Source: Candidatus Gastranaerophilales bacterium
GTDB lineage: Bacteria > Cyanobacteriota > Vampirovibrionia > Gastranaerophilales > Gastranaerophilaceae
Assembly: GCA_900767135.1 (NCBI GenBank)
Contig: CAAFYU010000085.1
Span: 1 to 64,000 of the forward strand
Direction: 5' to 3'
DNA length: 64,000 nucleotides
The notes under the pieces were generated by a model. It made no database searches, had not been told where the DNA came from, and saw nothing but the letters and a program-made list of their open reading frames with translations. A program made the position numbers and the translations under genes. Positions 1 through 9,505 of the stretch are shown here, in pieces (the stretch's first letter is position 1; each line of letters begins with the position of its first letter).

Positions 1-1
1 A

Positions 2-310
2 ACTCGTTTCCAACACCCGGTAGCTGGTACTTACAAAAAATGGTGCTGGGAAAACGATAGAAAATACTTCTCAGTAGCATCAGGTGGTGGTACAGGAAGA
101 ACATTGCACCCAGATAACGTTGCAGCAGGCCCTGCTTCTTACGGTATGACAGATACAATGGGTAGAATGCATGGTGACGCTCAGTTCGCTGGTTCATCAT
201 CAGTTCCTGCTCACGTAGAAATGATGGGTATCATCGGTATGGGCAACAACCCTATGGTTGGTGCAACTGTTGCTGTTGCAGTAGCTGTTGACCAAGCTCT
301 TCGCAAATAA
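2..310 (+). CDS. GGGtGRT-family protein, C-terminal part (5' end outside window)
   Basis: The reading frame is open from base 2, so the gene starts upstream of the window and only about the last 102 residues are seen. The motif GGGTGRT is encoded at 83-103, followed by HPDN, a Gly/Met-rich stretch and a small-residue end (GNNPMVGATVAVAVAV). This motif is the hallmark of the Pfam family named GGGtGRT, a protein of unknown function found in anaerobes; its exact role is not established to my knowledge. No signal peptide or catalytic site can be judged from the fragment. A TTG at 104 is only an internal codon and not a start. A strong terminator follows 30 bases after the stop, so the gene ends its transcript. 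Family assignment rests on the motif alone and is fairly sure; function is not claimed. Confidence 0.75.
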   Translation, partial: TRFQHPVAGTYKKWCWENDRKYFSVASGGGTGRTLHPDNVAAGPASYGMTDTMGRMHGDAQFAGSSSVPAHVEMMGIIGMGNNPMVGATVAVAVAVDQALRK

Positions 311-339
311 TTCCAATTTATTTGAGATAAAAATTGAAT

Positions 340-371
340 CGACTCTCTAAAAATTAGAGAGTCGGTTTTTT
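340..371. terminator. Rho-independent terminator between convergent genes
   Basis: A perfect 10-bp stem (CGACTCTCTA, 340-349, and its complement 355-364) has a 5-base loop and is followed by GTTTTTTATT on the plus strand. The minus-strand side also runs into a T-rich stretch, so it may end both the GGGtGRT gene and the large gene that converges on it from the right. Confidence 0.85.
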
Positions 372-398
372 ATTGATATATATTTTTTATTTTGAATA

Positions 399-3300
399 TT
401 AAACAGCTGCTCTTAGTTTTTTCAAAGCTGCAATTTTTCTTTGGCTGTCAAGCATTTTTTTAGTGTTTTCACGTTTCTTTCTGTTCTTTTTCATAATTTC
501 TTGTGTGCGTTTGTCATTGAATGCAGCTGGAGCTTTTTTGTTTTGTTGTTGACTGCCATTTTGACCATTTTGCAAGAAAGCACCTGCAACATTTGTTGCT
601 GCTCCGATACCTTGTGAAATGTTTTCCAATAATGAAGGTTTGCTTTTATTAGTATTATCAGTGTTATCAAGGTTTAGTGGTGCAATTGGCATGCCAACTC
701 CTTTGATTTCTATATTTACAGGGGAACCGACTTCTGGAATGTCAAGCCCTTCAAGTTTACCCATTTTAGAAGCATCAAATTCATTTGAGTTTGTTGGTAA
801 GTTTGCAAGAGTATTTTCTTGTTCTGCAATATTTGGTAACGCTGACATTTCTTGTTCCATTGCAGGTGTTTTGCTATTAAAATCTGCTCTCATTTGAGCC
901 ATTTGAGCGTCCATTTCGGCTTGCATTGATGTTTGTAATTCATTCATTCTGGCTTGGAACTTATTTAATGTGTCTGCTTGTTCAATAGTCATTCCTGTTT
1001 TTTCTATGCTAATTTGGTCTGCTTGTTTAGTAACTTTTCCCATTGCTTTTGCCATTTTTGCATCTTCTTTTGCTTTTCGTTTTTCTTGGATTTCTGGATT
1101 TTTTTGATCTTTTTTAGCACCAACTGTTGATGCAACAGAAGAAACTGTATTGATAGCTCCGCCAACCATTCCTAAAATATTTGCAGCTTTGCTTTCGCCA
1201 CCGAATTCACTCATCATTTGGCTTGTTGAAGAAAGTGTAGTACCAACAGCTGTACCAATTTTTGCAATTTGGCTTAATGTCCCGGATTGTGCAAAGTTCC
1301 CAAATGAACTTGCAACATTGGTAACAGAAGCTCCAACGCCTGCAATTGTTGAAATTTTACTAGCAAGCCCATTTGCTTCTTTGCCTTGAACGGCTCTAAC
1401 GTTGTTTACCATATCAGCAGATGAAGATACAACGCTTAAACCTTGTGAAACGTAAGTTAAAGCAGAACTGCCGGCAGCACTTGCACCGGTCATACTTAAT
1501 GCTGCACTCACTGCTGTTTGTCCTAATGCCATCAAACCTGCTGTCAAATTACCGTTTGCAATATTAATAACTGCTTTTGTTACGCCACAAGCAAGTGTGC
1601 CGTACAAACCGATTGTATTCAATACACTACCAACAGCTGTACAATTGCCGCCTGATGTATTAATAGCAGTACCACTTGAAACTAATGCAGCCCCAACAGC
1701 TGCTGTGAATGGGTTAGATAACATTGAAGTTCCTACTGCAATCATCGCAGTACCTGTTGTTGTTAGCGAAGCTCCAACTGTTGTTAAAACAAGACCTGTT
1801 GCAGTCGTTGCTGAGAATACGTTTTCTGCAATGCCAACTGCACCCAATTGTACTCTTAATTTCTTTTGTTTTTGTTTTTCTTTCTTTTCAGCAGCTTTTG
1901 CTTTTTTAGTAACAAGTTTTGTTTTCTTTTGGAATTTCTTAGTTTTTGTAGAAATTGAAGATTGGAAGTTTGTAATTTTAACTTTGTTTCTATTGATAAC
2001 GTTAGAAGAAACTTGGAATTCTGTACTTAGAAAAGCAATTCTTGCATTATTTTGAGTAATTTTTTCAGAATTTCCACCTTGTGCACCAGTTTGAGTTTGT
2101 AAAGCAAAACCGGTAGAACCAGGAGCTTGTGCTTGTTGATTATTTGTTTGTTTGTTACCGGCATCTTCTGCTGCAAGTGTTTCGTTTTGAGCAGACAATG
2201 TTTGGTATTCTGCAAACATTTCTTCTTGTTTTTTTGCATGTTCTTGAGATTCTTTTGTTAATTTAATTGTTTCTTCTTCTGCTTTTTTAATCTCTTTTTC
2301 AATTACTTTTGCTTCTTTTTCAAGTTGTTTTTGAGATTTTTTTTCGTCTTTTTGTAATTTTTTAGATTCTTTTGTATAATTTTTAGCTTCTCTGCTAGCG
2401 TCTTTTACTTCGCCATTTTGTTTGTCTGTTTGTTTTTTTAGTTGGCTTTTTTGTTTAGCAGCATTTTTTTCTGTATCTTTTGCAGCTTTTTGAGGATCTT
2501 CTTCTTTTTCTGTTTTAGAAGAGTTGTTTGAAGTTGTATTTGTGTCAACAGTATTTTCACCAGCAGGAGTTTCGCCTTCTTCTGTTCCTTGTGGTTGTTC
2601 GTTTTGTTTAACTTCTTGTGCCGGATTTTGAGCAGTAGAATTATCAACAACTTCTTCCGGAGTTTCAGAAGTAGATGTTGTTACATTTTGTGTAGAAGCA
2701 GCTTGTGCAGGAGTTGTAGCATCTTCTGCTTGTGGGTTTTGAGTTTTTTCTTTGTCGTCATTTTCGTTATTTGAACCTTCTGTTGCGACAGCAGGAGTGT
2801 TTTCATTGTCTTTGCCGTCATCAGCAGACATTGCTTTTGTAACGTCAACAATTTTCTTGTCTACTGTTGACAAGTCGGTAATTGATCTATTGATATTTGT
2901 ACCTGCAACATCTGTTTTCTTTTCAGCTTTTTCAATTAAAGATTCATCATCAGAAACTTTCATTGCAGTTAAACCAATACCTAGGCTTATTGTTCCTTTT
3001 GTTAAAATCATAGAACCGGAAACAACCATTGCAATACCTTGTTGCAATGTCCATGGGTTGCTCATCAAAGCGTGACCTACAATAATCATTCTTGAGCCGA
3101 CTGTAATTTCAGTTGTACCGATTCCTGCAAGAATCATGCCGGCTTTGTTGATGAAGTCCATTCTTTCGTTGTGTTCAGGAAGATCTTCTTCTTGGTATGC
3201 TTGGTTAACTTTTTGAGCATCTTTTTCGACAGGCATTGCCTTATCGATAGTTGTTTTTTCCTTAGATGTGCTTTTCTTAACTTGTTCTCTATGTTGAACA

Positions 3301-5150
3301 GATTCTTGTTTAATACCTGTAATCTTTTGGTTGTTTTTAGAAATCTCATCGTTTAGAGAATCCATTTTTTTCTTTTCTTCATCTGTGTATTCAACTTGAA
3401 CATTGTTTTTAGTGTCGTTTTGACCGTTCAAAAATGCATTTATATCAACGTTATTAGAATCAAGATTTTCTTTTTTAGCTTTTTCTTTTGCTTCTTCTTC
3501 TGCACGTTTTTGAGCTTCTTCCATAACGTCTTGAATTTCTTGTTCTTTCTTTTCGTTTTCTTGTTCAGTTTTTTCAATATCTTTTTGACGTTTTTCTTCT
3601 GCATCATAAAACGCTTTAACAATTTGTGTAATGCGTTTGTCTGCCATATTAGCAAATAAGATGTCACCTTTTGCAAATTTAATTTGTCTGTTAGCAATTT
3701 TAATTTGTTTTGCCAAGTCAGAGTTGATATCTTTGCCTTCTTTGATTAAATCAACTACAAAGCCATCAGTAACAATTGACGGCATTTTTTGTTGTTTATC
3801 TTGATTATTTTCTTTTTCAGCTTTTTCGTCAGTGCTGTTTTCAGAAGGTTGAACTTCGCCACTCAAAACAGCTTCTTTTGAAGCAAGACCATCTTTAATA
3901 TCTAATGTTTCAGCAATTCCATCAACTGATGTTTGAGTTTGAGTTGTGTATTCTTTTGTATCGTTGCCGATGTTAATAGCTTCTTTGCCAAGAGCTTTGC
4001 CTAATTTCATGTATAAATCAGCACCAATCCACATTTTTGGTCCTAATGATGCTCTTGTTGCTTTGTAGTTGGTTTTAGAAGTGTAATCAGCAAGATCTTC
4101 ACCAACTTCAACTGTTTCGTCAGCAAGTTTTTCACCTAAAACTGCGAGAATGTTGATGTCGTTTAATGATTTTGTAATCTCAGTTTTATCTAACTCAAAA
4201 CCGTCTGCTTCATTTTTTTGAGTTCCCAAAATTTTTGACAAATCTTCGTATCTTTTTTGTTCTTTTTCTGTCAAAGAGTCGCCATTTTCAATTTTCTTTT
4301 GAAGTTTTGTGTATTCTTTTACTGAATTTTGGTATTCATCAAGAGTTTCTCTCTGTTTTTTTAAGATACTATTAATATCTTTTTCTTGTTTTTGTTCTTC
4401 AGGAATAAGGTCAGTAATTTCTTTTTCTAATTTGTTGTTGTTTTCTTCGCACTTTTCAATTTTGTCTTCTGCTTTTGGAATAAGGTTAAGGAAAGGTTCT
4501 TTTTCAGTAGTTTCGTCTTCTACACCATCAGGATTTTCTTCTTCATCAGGAGTAATTGTAGGATTTTCTTGTAATTCAGTACTTGCTAAGTCAACGATAT
4601 CTTGCGGAATATTTACACCATCATTGAACATTGCCATAATTTCTTCGGCAGTATAAGCAGACCAAACAGGGTCAAGAATTATCCCTCTTTTTTTAGCAAT
4701 AGCGTCCATTGTAGCTTTTACTTGAATGTTAGTTTTCTTTGCAGAAGATAAGCTTGAAGCATAAACATTAACATCTTTTACGTCCCAAACAACTTTGCCA
4801 TCTTTCATTACAGGCTCTTTTATTTTTTTATCGCCTTCTTCTTTTATGTTTACTTTTTTCTTCTTTACTTTCTTTTTACGAATAACTTGTGCAGTAGGAT
4901 TTTCATCTTTATCTTTATTGTTCTTATCGCATAATGTGTTATCAGCGTGTTTATCTAAGCCAAAACCGTTTGGGCTAATAATTTCATAACCTGTTTCGTC
5001 TTTATAATATTGTTCAAAAATTAACTTTTCACTATCTGAAAGATCATAGTAGTATTGCATAGCATCAGTAATGCTCAACCATTTGTTATTTCTGTTAAAG
5101 TAGAACATTTGAAATATTTCGTATTTATTTGGTACACTTTTTACTGACAT
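399..5150 (-). CDS. Giant coiled-coil protein with two glycine/alanine-rich hydrophobic regions, unknown function
   Basis: This 1583-residue protein is not recognised. The ATG at 5150 is preceded by AAGGATTGCT, a good ribosome site. Residues 1-130 are mixed and then become Lys-rich. From about 130 to 660 it is Glu/Lys/Gln-rich with heptad-like stretches typical of coiled coils. Residues ~662-732 form a first hydrophobic block rich in Gly, Ile and Met. Residues ~780-1090 are Thr/Gln/Asn- then Lys/Glu-rich. Residues ~1098-1345 form a long second hydrophobic block of small residues (Gly, Ala, Ser, Thr, Val) that could hold several membrane helices. A Met/Gln-rich helix (~1397-1437) and a very basic end follow. 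There is no signal peptide. Coiled coil plus two hydrophobic blocks recalls pore-forming or secreted translocator proteins, but that is architecture only. It is transcribed alone, away from trmFO by 192 bases. Confidence 0.8.
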   Translation of the reverse strand: MSVKSVPNKYEIFQMFYFNRNNKWLSITDAMQYYYDLSDSEKLIFEQYYKDETGYEIISPNGFGLDKHADNTLCDKNNKDKDENPTAQVIRKKKVKKKKVNIKEEGDKKIKEPVMKDGKVVWDVKDVNVYASSLSSAKKTNIQVKATMDAIAKKRGIILDPVWSAYTAEEIMAMFNDGVNIPQDIVDLASTELQENPTITPDEEENPDGVEDETTEKEPFLNLIPKAEDKIEKCEENNNKLEKEITDLIPEEQKQEKDINSILKKQRETLDEYQNSVKEYTKLQKKIENGDSLTEKEQKRYEDLSKILGTQKNEADGFELDKTEITKSLNDINILAVLGEKLADETVEVGEDLADYTSKTNYKATRASLGPKMWIGADLYMKLGKALGKEAINIGNDTKEYTTQTQTSVDGIAETLDIKDGLASKEAVLSGEVQPSENSTDEKAEKENNQDKQQKMPSIVTDGFVVDLIKEGKDINSDLAKQIKIANRQIKFAKGDILFANMADKRITQIVKAFYDAEEKRQKDIEKTEQENEKKEQEIQDVMEEAQKRAEEEAKEKAKKENLDSNNVDINAFLNGQNDTKNNVQVEYTDEEKKKMDSLNDEISKNNQKITGIKQESVQHREQVKKSTSKEKTTIDKAMPVEKDAQKVNQAYQEEDLPEHNERMDFINKAGMILAGIGTTEITVGSRMIIVGHALMSNPWTLQQGIAMVVSGSMILTKGTISLGIGLTAMKVSDDESLIEKAEKKTDVAGTNINRSITDLSTVDKKIVDVTKAMSADDGKDNENTPAVATEGSNNENDDKEKTQNPQAEDATTPAQAASTQNVTTSTSETPEEVVDNSTAQNPAQEVKQNEQPQGTEEGETPAGENTVDTNTTSNNSSKTEKEEDPQKAAKDTEKNAAKQKSQLKKQTDKQNGEVKDASREAKNYTKESKKLQKDEKKSQKQLEKEAKVIEKEIKKAEEETIKLTKESQEHAKKQEEMFAEYQTLSAQNETLAAEDAGNKQTNNQQAQAPGSTGFALQTQTGAQGGNSEKITQNNARIAFLSTEFQVSSNVINRNKVKITNFQSSISTKTKKFQKKTKLVTKKAKAAEKKEKQKQKKLRVQLGAVGIAENVFSATTATGLVLTTVGASLTTTGTAMIAVGTSMLSNPFTAAVGAALVSSGTAINTSGGNCTAVGSVLNTIGLYGTLACGVTKAVINIANGNLTAGLMALGQTAVSAALSMTGASAAGSSALTYVSQGLSVVSSSADMVNNVRAVQGKEANGLASKISTIAGVGASVTNVASSFGNFAQSGTLSQIAKIGTAVGTTLSSTSQMMSEFGGESKAANILGMVGGAINTVSSVASTVGAKKDQKNPEIQEKRKAKEDAKMAKAMGKVTKQADQISIEKTGMTIEQADTLNKFQARMNELQTSMQAEMDAQMAQMRADFNSKTPAMEQEMSALPNIAEQENTLANLPTNSNEFDASKMGKLEGLDIPEVGSPVNIEIKGVGMPIAPLNLDNTDNTNKSKPSLLENISQGIGAATNVAGAFLQNGQNGSQQQNKKAPAAFNDKRTQEIMKKNRKKRENTKKMLDSQRKIAALKKLRAAV

Positions 5151-5342
5151 AGCAATCCTTTTCCTTTATATAGGATTACGGTGCTTTTGTTGATAAACTT
5201 TAAGGTTTTTCGTGTTTTGTAAACAAATGTTTACATTTGTATATTTAAGTGTATTTGGGTAAATGATTTGTTGTAATGAAAAAATTTGCACAACACTTAG
5301 ACCTTATGTAGTAAGGTTTAAATCAATATATAATGAAGTAAT

Positions 5343-6650
5343 TTACTCTAAAATTTGTTCAATTATTTCAATTGAACGTTTTGCCATTAATTCAGCTTTA
5401 AGTTTTTTATTTTTACGTTCTTTTTTGGGTAATTCTATTGGCTCAACGATTCCCCAGTTTGAATTAATCGGCTGGAATTTTTCGTGGCGTTCGTCACTGA
5501 TGTATTGAGTTAGTGCTCCAAGCACAGTTTCCTTTGGAAGAATTAAAAGATCTTCGTTACTTAATAATTTAGCCATATTAATTCCGGCAAGCATGCCTGT
5601 TGCAATGGATTCAGTGTAGCCTTCCGTTCCAGTCAATTGTCCGGCAAAGAACAAATTAAGTCTTTCACGAGCTTGTAGCGTTGGATTAAGAACTTTTGGG
5701 GAGTTGATAAATGTATTTCTGTGCATAACTCCATATCGAATAATGTTAACATTTTCAAGTCCTGGAATTGCCTGTAATAACTCTTTTTGAGCTCCCCATT
5801 TGAGATTTGTTTGAAATCCGACTAGGTTGTAAAGTGTTTTTGCCGAATTATCTTGGCGTAATTGAACTACGGCATAATTTTTTTCTCCTGTTCGTTTATC
5901 TATAAGTCCAACCGGTTTCATTGGGCCAAATCTGAGAGTATCAACTCCACGTGAGGCTAAAACTTCGATAGGCAAGCAACTTTCGAAAAATTTTGCGTTT
6001 TTTTCAAATTCCTTTAATTCTATTTTTGGAGCATTAACTAATATATTATAAAAATTTTCATACTCTTCTTTATTCATCGGACAATTGATATAAGAAGCTT
6101 CGCCCTTGTCATAGCGACTGGCGAAAAAAGCTTTGTCAAAGTTTATGCTATCTTTTTCTACAATAGGTGCAATTGCGTCAAAAAAGTGTAAATGTTCGCT
6201 TTTTGTGAATTCTTTTATTGAATTTGCAAGTTTTTCCGACGTTAAAGGGCCGGAAGCTATAATGGTATAACCGTTAGGAATTTCAGTGATTTCTTCTTTT
6301 AGAATGTTAATATTTTCGTCATTTTTAATCTTGTCAGTTACGGTCTGTGAAAATAATTCTCTGTCGATTGCAAGGGCACTTCCCGCCGGTACTGCACATT
6401 TTCTGGCAATTTTAATAAGTTCCCCGCCTAAAAGTTCCATTTCTTTTTTCAAAAGCCCTGATGCGTTTGAGCAATCCGACGCACCTAAACTGTTAGAACA
6501 AACAAATTCTGCAAATTTTTCTGTTTTGTGAGCTCCTGTTGTTTTTTCAGGACGCATTTCGTATAGATTTACTTTAATTCCTCTTTTGGAAAGCTGTAAT
6601 GCAGCTTCCGAGCCTGCTAATCCGGCTCCGATTACGTTTACTGTATTCAT
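5343..6650 (-). CDS. trmFO: Methylenetetrahydrofolate--tRNA-(uracil-5-)-methyltransferase TrmFO
   Basis: The 435-residue product makes 5-methyluridine at position 54 of tRNA, taking the carbon from methylenetetrahydrofolate with reduced FAD. The N-terminus carries the dinucleotide-binding motif GAGLAGSEAA, followed by the family signatures YEMRP, EFVCSNS and CAVPAGSALAIDRE. The C-terminal half contains FAGQLTGTEGYTES, another diagnostic TrmFO motif, and DERHEKFQPIN. Length matches the family (about 435-460). The ATG at 6650 places the nucleotide-binding strand right at the N-terminus, so the start is secure. It is a cytosolic housekeeping enzyme found in Firmicutes, cyanobacteria and several other phyla in place of the SAM-dependent TrmA. 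No clear partner gene is adjacent. Confidence 0.97.
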   Translation of the reverse strand: MNTVNVIGAGLAGSEAALQLSKRGIKVNLYEMRPEKTTGAHKTEKFAEFVCSNSLGASDCSNASGLLKKEMELLGGELIKIARKCAVPAGSALAIDRELFSQTVTDKIKNDENINILKEEITEIPNGYTIIASGPLTSEKLANSIKEFTKSEHLHFFDAIAPIVEKDSINFDKAFFASRYDKGEASYINCPMNKEEYENFYNILVNAPKIELKEFEKNAKFFESCLPIEVLASRGVDTLRFGPMKPVGLIDKRTGEKNYAVVQLRQDNSAKTLYNLVGFQTNLKWGAQKELLQAIPGLENVNIIRYGVMHRNTFINSPKVLNPTLQARERLNLFFAGQLTGTEGYTESIATGMLAGINMAKLLSNEDLLILPKETVLGALTQYISDERHEKFQPINSNWGIVEPIELPKKERKNKKLKAELMAKRSIEIIEQILE

Positions 6651-6896
6651 ATTTCAAGCTTAACCCAGATAAACAAAGTAGTCAATTTATTATTAAAATA
6701 CGACTGTTAAGTTTTATTAAGATAATTATTATATTTGTAGTAAATAACTTGCAAAAAATCAAAATATTAAGTATAATAATTACACTTAATACATTTATGC
6801 CTTAATTTTTCTTAAAGTTTCTTCGAAAAATAGCAATAAGTGTAATTTATAAGTTTTATAAATAGTGTGTAGTCATGGAAATTTTAAAGTAGGGAC

Positions 6897-8885
6897 ATGT
6901 CAGTAAAAGCAATAAATACAGCAATTAGTGCACCTCAGCACAATAAACTTAATGAAAATAAAAAACATCAGCAATCGTTCACAGGTGGTTTTAATCCGAT
7001 AGTCACTCTTATGGACGGTATTGAAAAGGGTGGCTTTGCTGCGTCTTTTATTGCACAAGACGGCATTGGCATGGTTGCACCGAGAATTGGAGAAGGCTTA
7101 AACCGTAACAGAAAAGTCGATGAAAATGGTAAAAAAACAGGACCTTTGAACTGGGAATTCGCACGTAGAGAAGGTATTAGAGAAATTCTTAGTGGCCCGA
7201 GTGCGTTTTTAATTCCTCTTGGAATTTTGACAGTTTTGAAAAAGACTTCCGGTACGGCAAATAATGTCCATGTTAATCATATCAATGTTTTGGGGCAAAA
7301 TTTTGCGGAATATGCAAGTGTCCACCCTGAACAGATTAAGGACGCAACTACTTTTAAAAAAGGTTACTATGCACAAATTTTTGAAAATGCTTTACATCAT
7401 TCAACAGATAAGGGCTTGAAGGAAGATTCTCTAAAAGAAACAGCTCAGTCTTTTGCTGATAGACTTGTTGAGGCAGAAACAAAACGAGCAAACAAAGATA
7501 GAAAAGGTGCAAATAAAATTATCGGTGGTATTGTTGAAGATTACATGAATCTTCGTAAACAGTATGCGTCACCGTCGGCAAATGAGTTTGGTGCTGTAAT
7601 TGATATTCCGGGAAAAGATAAAAAATTGGGCACAAATATCAAAACACTTATTCAAAGTTTAACAGATTATTCAGGTGATGCTCTTCAAAAAGTTAATAAA
7701 AAACTTGCCAAAGATGCAAGTGCAGACTTGAAAACTGTTGTTGAAAACTTCAATCTTCACAGAGCAGGAACTCGTGTTCTTGCAAACTTGGGTATGTGGT
7801 CAGCTGTTGTAGGGTTTTATACTTTAATTCCTAAACTTTACAATATGGGCTTAAAACAAGATCCGGGACTTAAAGGGCTTGTTGAGGAAGAAGAAGTTTC
7901 ATCTGTTGCTAAACAATTAGAAAACAACGAAAAAAGTAAAGATAAAAAAGACGTATCCTTTGGTGGAGCAGGCGGTACTATTTCTAGAATAGGTGATACT
8001 GCTATAAAAGAAGGTGGAATTGGTAAGTTGTTGAAAAAATTTGAATTCAACGGTGCTTCAATGTCAGTTCCTGCTATGTTAACTTTGTTATTTGGCTTCT
8101 GTTTTCCACCAAGATATATCAATGCGAAAAGTGATGAAGAAAGAAAAGAAATTGGAGTTCGTGACATTACAAGCTTTACGGCGATCTTGTTTGGTGCAAA
8201 AGCTTTGTCAAGAGGTTTTTCTGATGCTTTTGCCCAAATGTCTGGTTTAGCTCTTAATATTAAGCCGGAAGATCATAACAAAGGTTTCTTACATAAGGTT
8301 AAAAACTATGTGACAGCAGGTGCCGGAATTGATGTATTGTCAAGTGAACAAATTGTTTCAAAATATAGCAATATTCAAAACTATAAAGATGGAATTAACG
8401 GTTTCTTCACATTCTTGGAAGAAAACGGCGGAAATCCGAAAAAAGTTTTGAGCATGGATAAAGGTGTTAAGGCACAAGCAGAAGAAATTATGAAAAAATT
8501 CAGTGATAAATCTTTGAAAGAAGCAACGTTAGAAGAACTTCATGATGCTTTCAAAAAGGCAAAAGGTTCTGAAATGTTAGAAAAGATTTATACAGCTTTT
8601 GCAACGAAAGATAATAAGTTTATTAACAGAGCAAAAACTTTGAACAGTGCATTTGGATTTGCGTCGACATTGGTACTTGTTCCTGCATTTATGATGTGGC
8701 TTGCTCGTTATTGTGAAAATATGACGAAAAAAGCTATTGCTCAAAAGAAAAATGCTACTCAATCTAATACAAATGTCGCTCAAAATCAGCAGCAATCACA
8801 AACCGTACAAGCCCAAGCACAAGCAAAAACAGTAATCGCTTCAAATTCACCGACAATGGCAGGTTTTTTGAATAATAATAATTAG
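6897..8885 (+). CDS. Large membrane protein of unknown function (662 aa)
   Basis: No family is recognised. The ATG at 6897 follows AAGTAGGGAC. There is no signal peptide; an Asn/Gln-rich start contains QQSFTGGF at about residues 25-32. Hydrophobic segments occur near residues 95-120 (GPSAFLIPLGIL), 290-320 (LGMWSAVVGFYTLIP), 380-405 (VPAMLTLLFGFCFPP), 420-440 and 580-605 (FASTLVLVPAFMMWL). Between them lie charged helices, and the C-terminus is Gln/Asn/Ala-rich and low-complexity. The order of parts (a glycine-rich hydrophobic N-terminal block, a central helix ending in IPK, an RDI-S motif, a tail helix) resembles the protein at 47416-48996, so I infer distant homology. The gene begins with the same bases (ATGTCAGTAAAA) as the giant gene at 5150. 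It stands alone and ends in a perfect hairpin. Confidence 0.75.
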   Translation: MSVKAINTAISAPQHNKLNENKKHQQSFTGGFNPIVTLMDGIEKGGFAASFIAQDGIGMVAPRIGEGLNRNRKVDENGKKTGPLNWEFARREGIREILSGPSAFLIPLGILTVLKKTSGTANNVHVNHINVLGQNFAEYASVHPEQIKDATTFKKGYYAQIFENALHHSTDKGLKEDSLKETAQSFADRLVEAETKRANKDRKGANKIIGGIVEDYMNLRKQYASPSANEFGAVIDIPGKDKKLGTNIKTLIQSLTDYSGDALQKVNKKLAKDASADLKTVVENFNLHRAGTRVLANLGMWSAVVGFYTLIPKLYNMGLKQDPGLKGLVEEEEVSSVAKQLENNEKSKDKKDVSFGGAGGTISRIGDTAIKEGGIGKLLKKFEFNGASMSVPAMLTLLFGFCFPPRYINAKSDEERKEIGVRDITSFTAILFGAKALSRGFSDAFAQMSGLALNIKPEDHNKGFLHKVKNYVTAGAGIDVLSSEQIVSKYSNIQNYKDGINGFFTFLEENGGNPKKVLSMDKGVKAQAEEIMKKFSDKSLKEATLEELHDAFKKAKGSEMLEKIYTAFATKDNKFINRAKTLNSAFGFASTLVLVPAFMMWLARYCENMTKKAIAQKKNATQSNTNVAQNQQQSQTVQAQAQAKTVIASNSPTMAGFLNNNN

Positions 8886-8911
8886 TTAGTTGAAAAGTCA
8901 ACTAACTAATT
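8880..8911 (+). terminator. 14-bp perfect hairpin at the end of the 662-aa gene
   Basis: AATTAGTTAGTTGA (8880-8893) pairs perfectly with 8898-8911 around an AAAG loop; the stop codon lies inside the left arm. No strong T tract follows, so it may be a weak terminator or a transcript-end stabiliser for the genes on either strand. Confidence 0.55.
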
Positions 8912-9016
8912 ATTAAATTTGTTGTTATGTTTTTATCTGCCTGACGAAGTATTCTTTTTACCAGTGTAACGGTTTTTGTATGATAAATTGTTGTCTTGAT
9001 TTGTAATTTGGCAGGT

Positions 9017-9373
9017 TTAATGTTTTTCAACAATTTTGTTGTTATCATCAACTATTACAATGGTTGGTTTATAGCCTTCCAATTCGTCAGGATTATACAA
9101 GCCATAAGCAATAATTATAACCTTATCGCCGGGTTGAACTTTCCTTGCGGCAGCTCCGTTTAAGCAAATCATGCCGGAATCAGGCTTACCCTTAATAACA
9201 TAAGTGTGAAATCTTTCACCATTATTGATATCAAGAATGTCAACTTTCTGCCATTCTTTAATTTTTGATTCTTTCATCAATGTTTCGTCAATTGTAATTG
9301 AGCCGACATAGTTTAAATTTGCATCTGTAACAGTTGCTCTGTGTATTTTTGAACTTATAAATTCTTGAAGCAT
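9017..9373 (-). CDS. panD: Aspartate 1-decarboxylase (beta-alanine synthesis)
   Basis: This enzyme of 118 residues decarboxylates L-aspartate to beta-alanine for pantothenate and coenzyme A. It is made as a proenzyme that cleaves itself between Gly and Ser to create a pyruvoyl group; the site is visible as YVGSITID near residues 22-29. Other family features are KIHRATVT at the N-terminus, [10 protein letters not shown], and [20 protein letters not shown]. Length matches bacterial PanD exactly. The ATG at 9373 is preceded by GAGGAATAAA. panB and panC are not in this window, so the gene is separated from its pathway partners. Assignment is secure. Confidence 0.97.
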   Translation of the reverse strand: MLQEFISSKIHRATVTDANLNYVGSITIDETLMKESKIKEWQKVDILDINNGERFHTYVIKGKPDSGMICLNGAAARKVQPGDKVIIIAYGLYNPDELEGYKPTIVIVDDNNKIVEKH

Positions 9374-9420
9374 TTTATTCCTCGCTAATGTATTTCTTGC
9401 GAGTATATTTTATCGCAAAC

Positions 9421-9464
9421 AATAAAAAAAATCAAAAGATGCAAACTTTATAAAGTTTACATCT
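9421..9464 (-). terminator. Terminator of the GH13 operon
   Basis: On the minus strand, a 15-bp stem with one mismatch (9435-9449 with 9450-9464, turn at AC-TTTATAAA-GT) is followed by a T-rich run (TTTTGATTTTTTTTATT). It lies 42 bases past the stop of the amylase-like gene. Confidence 0.7.
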
Positions 9465-9505
9465 TGATTTCGTTGTTTATTTAATGTGCTTATTGGCTTT
9501 TTCAA

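Noticed and set aside
1597..2055. Plus-strand open frames opposite the giant gene
   Set aside because: They are mirror frames caused by the low-complexity Lys/Glu/Thr-rich gene on the other strand.
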